The notes under the pieces: generated by a model
What the model saw: the letters and a program-made list of their open reading frames with translations, nothing else
Told to the model about the DNA's origin: nothing
The model's database searches: none
Source of the DNA: Cubamyces lactineus
Taxonomy: Eukaryota > Basidiomycota > Agaricomycetes > Polyporales > Polyporaceae
DNA length: 64,000 nt
Reading direction: 5' to 3'
Assembly: GCA_022376465.1 (NCBI GenBank)
Contig: JACDTU010000017.1
Location: 248,001-312,000, forward strand
Program-made: the position numbers and the translations under genes
In this document: one piece after another, positions 33,209-45,857 of the stretch
How positions within the stretch are numbered: position 1 is the stretch's first letter
How the letters are laid out: every line of letters begins with the position of its first letter

Positions 33209-35996
33209 ATGACCCACGCACCCATTACATCCAGGGATATTACCGCCGCATCTATCGGTACCTGGCCGGCGATCCTAACGCTCATCCTCTTCTTCCTCTC
33301 CAGTGAGTACCCTGACCATGAACGTACCAGGCACCCCCCCCCTCTCCCCTCCCTCCCGACGCATTCCAATCCAATCCAACAAACTGACCGCGGCCCCCCT
33401 CCCTTCTCCCCCACACATGTGCATACACGGCAGATCTCGCCGTCATCTTCCCGCAGCGCGTCCCCATCCCACGTCCGCTCTCCCGCGCATGCCGGCGCGT
33501 CCTCGTTTCCTCTGGGGTGCTTCCTGCGCTGCAGCTCTCAGACGACGACGAAGCTGCTGTCAAAACGACGTACGTGCGCCTCGACTTCATCACGGTCCCG
33601 CTCGCGTCGGTCCTCCTCCTGCTCGCCGCGGGCGTGTTTGACGGGCAGACCGTCCGGGACGGCGTACTCGGGACGGAGGGGGTCAAGCCGCTGGATATCA
33701 TGGCGCTGTTCATCTCGCTCGTACGTATTCTTTTTCTGTTTTTGTTTTTGATTTGCTGGCGATTCATCGGGATGAGGGCTCTGTTGGTTGTTGGTTGTTG
33801 GTTGTTGCTGCTGGGCCGCGATCGGACGCTGACTGCTGTCTGTTGACTGCTGAATGCTGACTGCTGAACGCCGAATGCTGATGAGCGGCACAGGCGTACA
33901 TCTCCATCTCGCTCGACGCGACCGGCCTCCTGCGGTTCCTCGCGTTCTGGGTCGCGAGCAAGGGCGGCGCGTCCGGCCGCACTCTGTTCGCGTACCTCTA
34001 CGTCTTCTTCCTCGTCTGCGGGGTCGTCGTCGGAAACGTACGCGCGCTATCTATTTTCCTGTGTTTGTGCGGCGTTGTTGTAGCTGACAGTTTTTTTTTT
34101 TGGAATCCAACGACGGTTTCGGCGTGATAGGACCCCGTCATTTTGTCGGGCACGGCGTTCCTAGCTTACTTCACGCGGGTGGCAGGGTGAGTGCAGCGTT
34201 GTTGATCGTGCGCGCGCGCGCGATGACAGTGCCGATGACGACGACGTCGCGCTGAGTGGTAGTAGCTGACGGCGTCATGGCAGGATCACCCCTCCGACAG
34301 CCTGGATTTTCTCGCAATTCGCGGCGGCGAACATGGGTGCGTCTTTCTGATCGTTCTCGTGACCGCGCCGAACGCTCACTGCTGCATACTGCCTGCTGTC
34401 TGCTGTCCGTACCTCACTCGCCCTTGCACCCGCACACACTCGCACAAACACACAGCGTCCGTCGTGCTCGTCTCCTCCAACCCAACCAACCTCGTCCTCT
34501 CCGGCGCATTCTCGCTCTCCTTCCTCACCTACGCCGCCCACGTCGCCCTCCCCTTCCTCGCCGCCGCGCTCTGCGTCTTCTCCCTCCTCCGCCTCGCCCT
34601 CTTCCGCTCGCCCGCCCTCGTCCCGCCTCGCATCGACGTCGGGCTCACCACCCCCGCGGAGGTGCGCGCGACGCTCGTCGACCCGCGTGGGGCGGTGTTC
34701 GGGAGCGTGGTGTTGGTGATGACATTGGGCGTGCTCGTGGGCGTGAGCACGGTGGGCGTGCCGGTGTGGATGGTCACTGTCCCGCCGGCTGTCGTGATGC
34801 TCGCGCAGGACGTGTGGTATGATTGGGCGAGGCGCCGGGGCCGCGTCCAAGAGAGAAACGCATTCAGGAGTGGGCCGGCTGGTTTGAGCAGCAGCAGCGC
34901 GCTTGGGACGTCTTCGGACGGTTTGGAGCGTTACTGGGGGGATCCGCCGTTGGCGGAGGATGCGCGAGAAGGCGGGGGCGACGGGGCGGTGACGGGGCCC
35001 TCCCACGAAGGTCATGCATTGCATGAGATGAACAGGCTCACCCCCGCATCTACGCCCGCATCTAGGTCCGCATCCACGTCTGCATCCACGTCTGCATTCA
35101 CATCAGGATCTACTCTCTCTGCCGCACAACCCCCTCCCCTCTTCCCCAATCCACGCCAGGCTCACAGCCACAACGAACCCACAACACCCTCCCCATGCCC
35201 ACGCCCACGCCCACGCCCAGCATCTCCCCTCTCGTCTCCTCCCCCTCACCCACGCGCCCTCCTCCCGCGCCTCCACCACCTCCTCACGACCACAACCTCA
35301 ACGTTCCCGACAGTCACGCACATCGCCGCCCGCCTGCCCGTCGCGCTCCTCCCCTTCGCGCTCCTCATGTTCGTCCTCGTCCAGGGTCTCGCCGCACAGG
35401 GCTGGGTCGCGCTCTTCGCGTGCGCGTGGGCCGCGTGGGTCCACCGTACGGGCGCGCTCGGCGCGGTGGGCGGGATGGGGGTCTTGTCGTGTGTGCTGTG
35501 CAATGTGCGTAGTACTGTCTTGTGCATGATTTTGCTCGTCTCTCTCTCTTCCCCTCTTCTCTTTTTGTTGCATTGCTGCCTTGCTGCCTTGATACCTCGA
35601 TATGCGGCGCTGACACGGGGGTTTCTTTGCTCGCGTGTACAGTTTTGCGGGAGGAACATCGGCGCGACGATCCTCCTCGCGCGCGTCCTCCAGCTCTGGC
35701 TCTCCTCCTCCTCCTCCTCTTCTTCTTCCTCCTCGACCGCAACCTCAACAGTCGACCCACGCACGCGCGACGGCGCGATCTACGCGCTCGCGCTCGGGTC
35801 CAACTTCGGCGCGTTCACGCTCACGTTCAGCGCGTCGCTCGCCGGGCTGCTCTGGCGCCAGATCCTGCGGCAGAAGGGCATCCGCGTGCGCGGGGCGCAG
35901 TTCCTCGTGCTGAATTTGCCTATATCGTTCGTCGCGATGTTGGTAGGGTGTGCGGTGCTCGTGGGGCAGACGTATGTCGAGCATCCTGTGCGGTGA
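33209..35996 (+). CDS. ArsB/NhaD-type (ion transporter superfamily) membrane transporter
   Basis: Polytopic permease of the IT superfamily (arsenite or Na+/H+ antiporter or citrate-like group); substrate not predictable. Seven exons: 33209-33302, 33434-33720, 33894-34037, 34131-34186, 34284-34336, 34456-35504, 35643-35996; 678 aa. About ten hydrophobic segments are visible. Family motifs: SISLDATGLLRFLAFWVASK, GNDPVILSGTAFLAYF, GITPPTAWIFSQFAAANM, SSNPTNLVLSGAF, FCGRNIGATILLARVLQ and ALGSNFGAFTLTFSASLAG. A cytosolic disordered insert of ~150 residues (about 34840-35310), Ser/Thr- and Pro-rich, separates the two halves and is partly built from a degenerate 12-nt repeat. The last intron is 138 nt, frame-preserving and stop-free, so it could be missed. 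The tail ends right after the last helix. Confidence 0.82.
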
Positions 35997-36152
35997 GTAG
36001 CTAGTGCTAGTGAGTGAGTGACCGGTGGTTGGCAATGAGGGGGTTTTGGAAGTCGGGTAGGGAGCAGAGCAGGGCAAAACGATAGAGCAATGATGATTGA
36101 CATTGTTACGATCCGACGACGGCGACTATACGGCTATGACAGCCTGCAGGAC

Positions 36153-36159
36153 AAAAAAA
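36153..36159 (-). terminator. Pol III terminator of tRNA-Glu (T7)
   Basis: Seven T on the minus strand, 4 nt after the 3' end of the tRNA-Glu at 36164-36234. Confidence 0.85.
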
Positions 36160-36163
36160 GCAT

Positions 36164-36234
36164 TCCGACACGGGGAATCGAACCCCGGGCTATCGCGTGA
36201 GAGGCGATAATGTTAGCCACTACACCATATCGGA
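36164..36234 (-). tRNA. tRNA-Glu (CTC), copy 1
   Basis: Reads TCCGATATGGTGTAGTGGC at the 5' end. The anticodon arm is ATCGC-CTCTCAC-GCGAT, so anticodon CTC, decoding GAG. The T-arm is CGGGG-TTCGATT-CCCCG. The acceptor stem TCCGATA pairs with TGTCGGA, with one G-T pair. No intron. It ends before a T7 tract. A near-identical copy is at 50015-50085. Confidence 0.95.
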
Positions 36235-38099
36235 TTGCTTATGATTCACCTTTAACAGGTATGTACTGCGTGTAATTAAAGGCCAGGACCTTTGCTAACA
36301 GCCCGCCAAGTCAGTGTTCCTTGCAAGGAGCACAAACGAATCATCCCAGACATCTTCGCCATAGTGCTTTGCAGAATCGCAGCTCGTCTGCAGAGCGCGA
36401 TACCCTGTGAGCGTGGTGCGGGGACGCGACTCGGCGGTCTCACATCACGTGACCGCGTCGAAGAGCAGGAGTGAAGATGAGCCGAGGATTCGAAAAAATG
36501 AGCAAGTGATTCGTCTGTAGGTAGAACAGAAGCAATGAGTGCAACATCTGTAGCGCGGTTAGGTAGAGAAAAGTGGGAACACGAGTGCGGATGCTGGCGG
36601 ATTAGGTAGCGGTACTACTAATAGTGCCCAGCTTTACGGCTGAGGTTCAGGTCCAGTCGCGATGCCAAGCTTAAGGGATCGCCATTGACTGTGACATATA
36701 TGTGAGCAAGCGTCCGCCTTATGAACGTACAACTTACATTGTGATTAGTACAGGGCCGAGTCACCGAGTTGGCCCGAAATTTAGGGAAGCACACAAGTAG
36801 TCGAATAGTTCACAGCACGAATAGTTCACAGCATCCCAATGATTCCACTGACAGGACGTCTGCAACGGCCGGAGCCGACGGCCGTCCGACAAGCAGCAGT
36901 GGGAATCCGTATGATACCGTTTGCACAGTGCACACTCAGGAAATCATGCAGTATCGCACCCGTAGCCGGTCGGGAATGACGAGGAAACGGTGCTGAAGCT
37001 AGTCGTAGCGAAGCGAGCACAACCGTGCACACCGACTGATAAAGGCTGGCGATGACTTCGGGAAGGCTGGGCTCCAGGCTCCAGCACAGTGTCGCGGAAC
37101 TGGAGGTCCGCACGCTAGGCGAACGGCCAGGCTTGCTTCAAGTTGATTGTTTGCTAGTACTGACGGCTGGAGCAGCTAGGAATGGGGTGAATCACAAGGG
37201 CAGGCCGGTCCATAGCCGAAGGCGGTCACACGGAGTGTACATGACAACATACCACTTTCCTGGGCGTATGCATGAGCTTTTGGCATGACTCGGCGGGCGG
37301 GGCACTTGCCCAGACGTCCAACTTTTGGCGTTTGCGTTCAAGTCTGAGGCCTCGGGGCGACTACAAATCGCTGATATGCAACGTCGAGTTGGACGTGGAC
37401 CGCGTGGCCAAAAAGCCAAGAGCCAGGCACGTCGCGGCCCTACGCACCTGCAGAGCGCGTGAGAGGCGACCCAGCACGGCCCAAGAGGCCACCGAGACAG
37501 AGGCGTGCGATCAGGAGCAGGAAGGAGCGGCGAAAGTCGGGGGCAGAGCGGGGGCAGAGATGAGGGACGGTTTGGAGGCGGAAAGAGAGCGGAGGGCGCT
37601 TGTCGAGGACGAGTGCGGGGGTGGCTGAAGCGCCCGGTGCATACCCCGCAGCGGGGACTCGGAGGGATTCACATGTCAGGCGCCTGCTCTTGCCCCGCAC
37701 ACGAACCTCCGCCTCCGCATCCTCTTCCTGCTCCTAGTCCTCCCTCGATCGGTCACGCTCAATTCCAGCCCCTCTCAAATATGCTCCCCTCTCCTACTCC
37801 CGCTTCCGTTTCTCCCCCTTTCCCCGCCCCCGCCTCCTGCTTTCTCGCCGATACCTTTCGAGGGCAGTCCTGCACCTTGCGCGAGTCATACCACACCATC
37901 GGACACTCACCAGGTTTGTAGCCTAACTTTCGGAATGCACATGGAGCATGCAGAGCCTGATATACCTCACGTTCATCATCCAGGAGTGACTCACCCTACA
38001 GGTTCCCCCATCGTCGTCTTCTCATCCTGGCTATCCCGCTACATCCGCTCGCGTCCCACAGAACAACGCTCCGAATCCGGCTGATATCAAGGTAGCATA
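36235..38099. other. Gene-free stretch
   Basis: About 1.87 kb between tRNA-Glu copy 1 and SFC1. No supported gene. A pyrimidine-rich tract (about 37690-37850) lies upstream of SFC1 and may belong to its promoter or leader. Confidence 0.4.
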
Positions 38100-39605
38100 A
38101 TGGCCTCACGCAACGGAGACAAGATGCCCGTTGGCTTTGCTACTCAGCTCACCGCCGGAGGTATCGCAGGCGCCATGGAAGCGGTACGCATCTCAATACT
38201 CTATATCTGTATCGCGGAGTATTGACCGGATTCGCTGGGTAAATAGCTCTGTTGTCAACCCCTGGATACTATCAAGGTCCGAATGCAATTGTCAAAGTCC
38301 GGACGAGCCCCTGGGGTGAGTATACGTTCGAGCCGATGCAACGGCTGTTTGGCCGACGCGAGAAACTATTCGTCTGCGAATGTGCAGCAGGCGAATTGAG
38401 GCCATATGGCAGATAATTTCTCAGCTATCAGTCGTGCTGCCTTCTAGCCATCAGCGCATATATGCGTCGCTGAGTAGATTGGAGACATGGGCTCAAGTCT
38501 ATGACATCACTCAGCATACGGCGACGTTCCGTTAGACATGCAATGACCCTCCTCCGTACCCATCTAATCAAACAACTTACATGGTAACTCACGCGTACAA
38601 TCTCTGCCGCAGACAAAACCGCGGGGGTTCCTCGCCACGGGAGCCATGATCGTGCGGCGCGAGACTCCGCTCGCGCTGTACAAGGGCCTCGGAGCCGTCC
38701 TGTCCGGCATCGTGCCCAAGATGGCGATCCGGTTCGCGAGTTTCGAGAAGTACAAGGCGTGGCTCGCGGATAAGGAGACAGGGCAGACAAGCGTCGGGAA
38801 CATTTTCATTGGTGCGTCCCCTTTACCTGTCCTGATTGTGCATGCTCACTCATGTATCCTCTACAGCCGGTCTCGGGGCAGGCGTCACAGAAGCCGTGCT
38901 CGTCGTCACCCCGATGGAAGTAGTCAAGATTCGTCTACAAGCGCAGCAGCACTCGCTCGCAGACCCGCTCGAGGCGCCGCGGTACCGCAACGCGGGGCAC
39001 GCCGTGTACGCGATCGTGCGCGAGGAGGGCTTCAGCGCGCTCTACCGCGGGGTGACCCTCACCGCGCTCCGCCAGGCGACGAACCAGGGCGCGAACTTCA
39101 CCGCGTACCAGGAACTCAAGAAGCTCGCGCACCGCTGGCAGCCGGACAGGCAGGATTTGCCGAGCTGGCAGCATATGGGCATTGGGCTCATCTCGGGCGC
39201 GATGGGCCCGTTCTCGAACGCGCCGATCGACACGATTAAGACGCGTATGTATCCCTTCTCCTTGTCTAACCCCCCTTCCCCCCTCTTCCCTCTCGTTCTG
39301 GTCTCCCCAATGACCTCCTTCCGTCGTCCCATCGGAGCGCAAGTAGACTGACTTACGGATCCCCGCATTCAACAGGTCTCCAGAAGGCCGAAGCCGTCCC
39401 CGGGCAGAGCGCGTTCCAGCGCATAGCGAACATCGCGGGCGAGATGTGGCGCCAGGAGGGCTTCCGCTCGTTCTACAAGGGCATCACCCCGCGCGTGCTG
39501 CGCGTCGCCCCGGGCCAGGCGATCGTGTTCGCGGTGTACGAGAGGGTGCGGCGCGTGATGGAGACGCTGCAGGGGAGCAGCGAGGATCGGATACATAGTG
39601 AGTGA
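38100..39605 (+). CDS. SFC1: Mitochondrial succinate/fumarate carrier
   Basis: Inner-membrane antiporter exchanging cytosolic succinate for mitochondrial fumarate, needed for growth on C2 compounds in yeast (ACR1/SFC1). Five exons: 38100-38183, 38247-38315, 38613-38811, 38867-39244, 39376-39605; 319 aa, usual for mitochondrial carriers. Three signature repeats: PLDTIKVRMQ, PMEVVKIRLQ and PIDTIKTRLQ. SFC1-typical stretches are LALYKGLGAVLSGIVPKMAI, TEAVLVVTPMEVVKIRLQAQ, LRQATNQGANFTAYQELK, ISGAMGPFSNAPIDTIKTRL and GITPRVLRVAPGQAIVFAVY. The short product between exons 2 and 3 (SGRAPG|TKPRGFLATG) is close to yeast (HVKPPGFIKTG). The 297-nt second intron is longer than usual here. Confidence 0.93.
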
Positions 39606-40357
39606 GCTTGGGGCTGGGACAGTCGATGCAGTGGGCGTGGACGGACGGGCGGGAGGGGGAGGGGGGGTTCGTGCCGAGGAGAAGTAGTGCGGCGGTATCG
39701 GGTGGAGCCGCGCAGGACTGGTGTTGTGGATGTGGAATTGGATACTGGTGTGTGGACGAGGATGGAGGGACCTGATGTGACCCCGTTTGTGTGTATATCC
39801 GCATGTACGATACGTACCTCTATTTCAGAACTGTCATTCCATCTGTATCTCGCCACATTACCGCGGGCGACTCACTCCCTTTCCTCTCATCTCAGGCTCA
39901 CTGCCGAGGCGAATGTCGACGACGACGTGGTGGTAAGTGCCGACAATAGACACGACCACGTGACCGCGTCGATCGTCCTTGCGCAACCTTCACTCGACGG
40001 ACGGACGTGGAAGTTCGAGTTCGTCTTGCTCTTCACCTGGTGCACGCCATAGACACGGATGACATAACTGATCGTCGATCTCACCCGGTGGAAAGTTGGA
40101 CTGCGGGTATGCGGCCGCGGGACTTTGCGGATGTGCATGCGGATATCGTGTCTGTACTGTCCACACTACATACCACGACGATTCGTTCGACTCGGACGTC
40201 CCTGCGATACCTCCCCTGTAAACCTCCACACTCGTTTAATCTTGCGAACACTGGGTCGTTAAGTCAAGCCGCACCCTCCAACTAGTATTCTTGGAGCACC
40301 TGATCTGACCTCTCCACACAAGCTGAACCACAAACTACCTCCGCCCGCGCACCCTCC
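39606..40357. other. Intergenic
   Basis: About 0.75 kb between SFC1 and the next plus-strand gene; no coding or RNA gene recognised. Confidence 0.4.
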
Positions 40358-42872
40358 ATGCTCTGGCGCACCGTCCTCCTCATCCACCTCGTCCTCACCA
40401 CGCTCAAACTCCTCCGCGCCGAATGCGCCTCCCGGCTCGAGACCCTCTCTTGCGCTATTGTGTACTCTAGCTCTCCCCTCATCTCCTTTGGGCTGGGAAG
40501 TCTTGGGATTGGCTTCGCTCTGGACTATGCGAGAGGCGCGCTGGGGGGACTCGCGTGGCACTGGCAGGCGGTGGGTCGTGTGGGGCGTGTCGTGTGGGAG
40601 GCCCTGGGCTCGTCTGTGCTGATTGAGGATGTTGATTGCACGGTGCGTGGACCTCTTTCTAATACAAGCGCACAGCTGCTCATTTGTTCGGTGCGCCTGC
40701 CCGTCTTGTAAGTAGCGGTCGCTCTCCGCGGGGCTGGAAGAGCGGATCCCTGGAGCCTGGGATGTCGGCGGGGGCAATCTTCGTAATCATGTGGACAGTG
40801 ATCCAAGGGCAGGACCCCTCCGCAGCCCGCCGAAACACCCTACTTGTCCCAACAAACGGCCTCGCGCGAGTGTTGTCGATGCCTCAGAGTCCGACTCTGA
40901 CTGGGAATCCAACCCTTCTACCTTGCAGAACGGCGAGGGGCTCGGCTCAGCGAACGGGGATACCTTCACATCACCTCCTCTTCGTACGCATCCATCTCCC
41001 GACTGTCAGGCTAGTCAAGGACCCTATGAGTCCGGCAGCGCCATCGACTCCTCAAAGCACCAGGACGCTATGAACCTGCACGCGGAGGACACGAGCCTTC
41101 TTGGCCAATACCTTGCCCGCTCCTACGGCATGTTCGCATGGCGCGTTCACCCGATCATCCACCTCCCAGGTCAGGCATACCCCGATGGTGCCGAAACGGG
41201 CCTGTTCCAGCGGATAGACGCGTTCATGAAGCCGGCAGGACGCGTCGTGCACTACGCCGAGCTCCTCATCGAATGGGTCCCTCCATCCTGTTCTGAAGTC
41301 AAGTTCTTCGTTCAGCACGCGATTCCCTCTCGCGTCCACTCACAACAAGGGACCTCCGATGACATGCACGGAACCCTCGGGCTGCGCGTCATCGGCGCGC
41401 GCATCCACGCGTTCCGGGCGCGGAAGTGCGACCCGCGCGAGACGGGCAGGGCCGAGTTCTTCCTGAACATGCTCGGCCTCGGGACGCGGTGGACGTGCAG
41501 CTGGGGCTGGGACGCGCCGCTCGCGACGACGTTCGACGGGCTCGCGTACGCGCGCCGCGCTCTTGACCACGCCGTCGTCGAACGCTGGTTAGAGGGCGCG
41601 AGGGAGTGCTGGGCGAGGGCTGGGCGGACGCTGGAGGAGGCGGAGGAGTGGGGGAGGGAGGTGGAGGAGTTTGGGTGGGCGGACGGGTGGGAGTCTGGTT
41701 CTGACGACTCGGACGATCCGGGCAACTCGGATGAGGAGGACGGGTGGACGTCGGAGTGGACGGATGAGGATGGATTTGGGTGCAGCTCTGGGGACGGCTC
41801 TGAGCTCGAGTTCAACGAAGAAACGGATGATGGAGACGAGGACGAGGAGGACGAGGACGAGGAGCGCATCGGCCTTGTTTTCAGCGGCATTGTCGACGAT
41901 GCAGCGCAGCAGCTCGAACCTACCCCTCATGCGTCCTTGCAGCCTGTTGCGCCCACTCAGGATGTCGGCTTGGTCGACAGACCGAGCAGCGCTGAGGTTG
42001 ACCATGAGCCTGAAGACGTGGTGTTGTACCCTCGAAAAGCCGATCTAGTCGCATACGAGAGTGCAGACGAGGAGTCGGACGAAGAGGAGCTCATCCTGTA
42101 CGAGGTCCCGCACGCCGCGCTCGCCGTCTACCCACCCACGCTCCGTACGACCCCGCTCGCGGACCCACTCACTGAGCTTCGTCCGGTCTTCGCGCCCATC
42201 CCCGCGCATGTTGCAGGAGCCCGTAGTACGCACGAGACAGGGCCTGACACTCTGCCCATACTCCCTCCGAGCGGCGATACAGGTGCCATCGAGCGGCACC
42301 CCCCAGCGTCCTCGCCGTCGTCCTCGCCATCGTCGTCGTCGGACGACGAAGACAGCAACGACGACAGCGACGACGACGCCCGAAGACTCGTACTGCACAA
42401 CCGAACCGGGCACCGAGTCGCGCTCGTCGGGAACGGGCGGCTCATCCGCATGATGCACACCCTCGTCCTCGAGAGCACCCCCGGCCCAGGGAACGGCGTC
42501 CGCTGCGTGGTCCAGGTGACGACGAGGAACATCCACCTCCTCCGTATGAAGCGCGCGAAGGCTGCTGTGCTCGCCGTCGCCGCCGCCGCCGCGCGACATC
42601 GATATCCGCTCCCGAGCCCCGGGTCGCTCGAGGAGGCGTGTGCGCAGCTCGAGGCGCTCGCGGAAGCGCAGGCGGAGGTGCAGGAGAAGGAGAAGGAGAA
42701 GAAGCGGACGCGCAGGGCGGGGAAGCGGGTGACGAAGCGCCGCCAGCGCGAGCGCGAGGAGAAGGTGGTGCGGTCGGCGCAGCTCGCGGGCGAGCTGGTG
42801 CGCGAGGCGCACATCGTCGCGGGCGATGTCGGCATGGTCCTCGTGGATATCGCGGTGAACGTGGCGGTATAG
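40358..42872 (+). CDS. Uncharacterised membrane protein with basic C-terminal signature (copy A)
   Basis: No family recognised. Two exons: 40358-40642 and 40716-42872; 813 aa. Exon 1 encodes two hydrophobic segments (TVLLIHLVLTTLKLL and SPLISFGLGSLGIGFALD). Exon 2 has a possible folded part near residues 190-360 (SYGMFAWRVHPIIHLPGQAY, LGLRVIGARIHAFRARKCD). A strongly acidic Ser/Asp/Glu region follows, then a second acidic block. The C-terminus is a basic helix, KKRTRRAGKRVTKRRQRERE. That signature recurs at the C-terminus of the minus-strand gene at 46771-48561. The start at 40358 is an ATG; the long frame continuing from exon 2 has no ATG near its 5' end, which supports the upstream exon. 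Confidence 0.6.
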
Positions 42873-43480
42873 GCTATAGTAGCCTCGGTGTGCGGGCACT
42901 GAGGCAGAGGCCGCCAGGGATGGCTCAGATGGACCGTCTCTGCAGGCCTGGGTAGACGGACATGGTGAGCTTTCGGACATATGTCAGTGAATGTCGATAA
43001 GATGTATCCACATATCTATGTCCCGTACCACATAAAGCAACCCTAGACACACAGTATAGGACCGTCAACGCGCAAATTGAATGATCGTGTGGTAGTAACA
43101 CGGTGCCGCAACCGTATGAAAAGGACAAAGGTGGTATGGACCGGCTAGTGCGCATGAGCACGCACCGTACATGCTAGAGACTCAGCTCAAACATGCTGAT
43201 AGTTGGTGTATTTGATACTTCTTCAAGTGCCGCAGCAAAGTCGGCCATCCGCTACTCACCGTCGTTTTTAAGGCGCTTCTCAAACGATAGCACACGAGGA
43301 CACATCTAATGAACCAGTCGTATCCATCCAACATCCATAACGACTACTGTACAACGCGACGTGCGCGATCATGCAAAGGGGTGTGGTTATGTGACAAGGG
43401 AAGATTACAAGCGAACGAGAGCGACAAAACAACAGACGACGTGACGACAATCGTCAGACCCTCCTAACGTGACATAGCTC
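42873..43480. other. Intergenic, convergent 3' ends
   Basis: About 0.6 kb between the stops of copy A and the subtilase; holds two 3' regions. Nothing else seen. Confidence 0.45.
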
Positions 43481-45300
43481 TCATGCAGTCGTCGCGTTGT
43501 TGAAAATGAGGAGGTTGGGCGTGCCGGTGGGGAGGTCCTCGAACACGTTCGGAGTAGCAAGGGCGAGGAGCGCAAGCTTGAGTTGCTTGGGAGTGAGCGT
43601 CTTCGGCGCGCCGGGAACGGGAGCAACGACCTCCTGAACTAGAGCTGGGGGCGGCAGGAAGCGAGAGGCCCACGAGGGCATCACCGACCATGCGAGCGCG
43701 TACACGTTCGACAAGGACGAGGGGGAAACCGCCTGAGTTTCCATCATAGCGGGGACGAGATCGGGCAAGACGTTGGGGTTGAAAGTGGCAGAGGGGTAGA
43801 GCGACAGGAGGTACGCCAAGAGACCGGCGGTGTGAGGGGACGCCATAGAAGTACCAGACATGGTGGTGTACGAGGTGTTGCTGCCGATGTACGTCGAAAG
43901 GATGTTCAAGCCTGTTACAAGATTAGCACCAAGTCGTACGGGTTGTAGACAGTCAACATACCAGGCGCAAAGACATCGACGCAGGGACCGTGATTGGAAA
44001 AGTACGCGCGCTCGTCACCGAGGGTGGATGCACCAACGGTAATAGCCTTCTCAGCAGCGGCAGGGGAGTTGTTGCATGCGTCACGGTTGTCGTTACCAGC
44101 AGCGACAGCGAAGTGCATGCCAGCGTCAACGGCCTTGTTGACAACGTCATCGAGCGCCTTCGACTTGCCACCACCGAGCGACATGTTCGCAACAGAGCCC
44201 TTGTGGGAGGTCTTTCCAGTCTTCTTGAACTCCTCAAGCGCGGCCTGAGCTTTAGCTTGCGCCTGCTGGGCGGCCCAAACGACACCACCGACGACGTCGC
44301 TCATCGTGCCACTACCGTTGCTGCCGAGGACCTTGACGGCAATGACGTGCGCAGCCTTGGCAACACCATACTCGCGCGAGGCAATCGTGCCCGCGCAGTG
44401 GGTACCGTGGCCGTTCCCGTCCACATCCTCATCGTTAGGGATGGTCTTGCCCCACGATGCACGACCCTCGAACTCAACATGGTTCACGTTGATACCGGTG
44501 TCGATGACGTATACATCAACACCCTCACCGCCTTGTGTGTCGTACTCGTACTTGGTGAAGGTGCCGAAGGTGAGCTTCTCGCGGTGGCTGATACGAGCCA
44601 AACCCTGTGGGCAAGGTACATGTACATTAGCAACAACTCTAACGATCGAGGACGCAAGCGAATACAGGGAGAACAGTGCCGTGCGGCCGGATCAGCCGAC
44701 GGAGATGAGTCGTGTGATCCGACGACTCGCAGGTACCGCAACAGTCGCGCTCCCCGTCTCCGCGGATGACAGCGACTACGGTCTCCCGAATACAACACCA
44801 TGCTTCGGCAGTATTGCGCGCCCTGTTCGGTCCAGAACACGGAATATCTAAAAACTCACCCAAGGCGCCTTCTTCTGCGTGGCATGCTTCTCGACCTCTA
44901 TCCGCTCGACCTCGAGCGTGCGGACGATCTGGTCCTTCTCCACATACTCGACCTCAGGCATCATCCTGAGCTGCTCGATCGTGGCCTCGCTGAACTTGCC
45001 AGCGTAACCCTTCACGTGCGCGTCGTAGACATGGGTGAGGCCCTCGTACATCTCCGAGAACGAGTCCTGCGCATGGACGGTCTGGAGGAAGTTCAGGTGG
45101 TTCTGCATGAGCGCAGGCTCGATACCATCCTTGAGCATGACGATGTAGGAGTTGTTGACGGTCCCGTGCGGGTGATCCTCAGCGACGAGGGGCGCCAGCG
45201 TGAAGCCCGCACGCTGACGTGAGGGCTCATGGTAAGTAGAAAGGGGCGTCGCTGACGCCAACGAGACGGCGAGCAGGGTCACGTAGAGGAGGCGGGTCAT
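43481..45300 (-). CDS. Subtilisin-like serine protease (S8, proteinase K type) with I9 propeptide
   Basis: Secreted or vacuolar endopeptidase. Three exons from 45300 down: 44860-45300, 43962-44604, 43481-43911; 504 aa. Signal peptide at about 1-17 (MTRLLYVTLLAVSLASA). The I9 inhibitor prodomain has NNSYIVMLKDGIEPALMQNH and ends VEYVEKDQIVRT. Catalytic triad: Asp182 in VYVIDTG, His213 in GHGTHCAGT, Ser383 in SGTSMASPHTAG; the oxyanion Asn lies in AVAAGNDN. The cerevisin-like segment (WAAQQAQAKAQAALEEFKKT) and the extended C-terminus after the catalytic domain fit basidiomycete Prb1-type vacuolar proteases, so vacuolar proteolysis is the leading idea. A run of CGTCGTC lies directly before the start. 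Confidence 0.93.
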
Positions 45301-45321
45301 CGTCGTCGTCGTCGTCGTCGG
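45301..45321. repeat. GTC trinucleotide run
   Basis: About seven GTC/CGT units directly abutting the subtilase start codon, so they lie in its 5' UTR (read GAC on the minus strand). Confidence 0.8.
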
Positions 45322-45628
45322 GAGGTGGGGGTGTTCAAGCGCTACCCCGCATGATAAGAGGCTGCGCGGCCTTGTTTGTACATGTATACAGAGTGGCGCC
45401 CGGTGGGCCCCCGCAAGCGTCCAAATGGGGCGACGTTGAGGCGGAATGGCGCGAACAAATGGTAGCAGATACGCAAATGACTCATGTGTAGTCTCACATG
45501 GTACAGGCGGTGTATAGCCCCCGTAACGTGGTGCATAGAGGGCAACCGTAATCCAGTGATTACAGACGCGCAATTGCAGCTCGACGTAACATCTGACTTG
45601 GTGCTCACTGCTCACTTGGGAACAAACC

Positions 45629-45633
45629 AAAAA
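45629..45633 (-). terminator. Pol III terminator of tRNA-Leu (T5)
   Basis: Five T on the minus strand a few bases after the tRNA-Leu 3' end. Confidence 0.7.
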
Positions 45634-45641
45634 CATTGAAT

Positions 45642-45743
45642 GACGAGAGTGGGATTCGAACCCACGCCCGTGAGGACCAGATTGCGTGACACTGCGAAGT
45701 GACCACCTTAGTCTGGCGCCTTAGACCGCTCGGCCATCTCGCC
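45642..45743 (-). tRNA. tRNA-Leu (AAG) with 23-nt intron
   Basis: Class II tRNA of 102 nt. Acceptor GGCGAGA pairs with TCTCGTC, with one G-T pair. The A-box is TGGCCGAGCGG and the T-arm GTGGG-TTCGAAT-CCCAC. The anticodon stem CCAGA/TCTGG encloses loop CTAAGG..A, giving anticodon AAG. A 23-nt intron (TGGTCACTTC..CACGCA) sits after position 37, the canonical place for eukaryotic tRNA introns. The intron itself folds (GTCAC/GTGTCAC-like). Decodes CUU and CUC. Confidence 0.93.
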
Positions 45744-45857
45744 ATGTAGAGCGCCTGCTTTGCAGTAGCCATATCGCGTAGTGCTTCGAACAAATCCCGC
45801 GAAGTCAGACTCTCGTCTTCAGTTTCTAGAGGTCTACCGTTCATAGTGACGTCCACC

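Noticed and set aside
42045..42980. Minus-strand open frame of about 311 codons
   Set aside because: Antisense shadow of copy A exon 2; Ser/Asp codons read backwards give Arg/Val runs.
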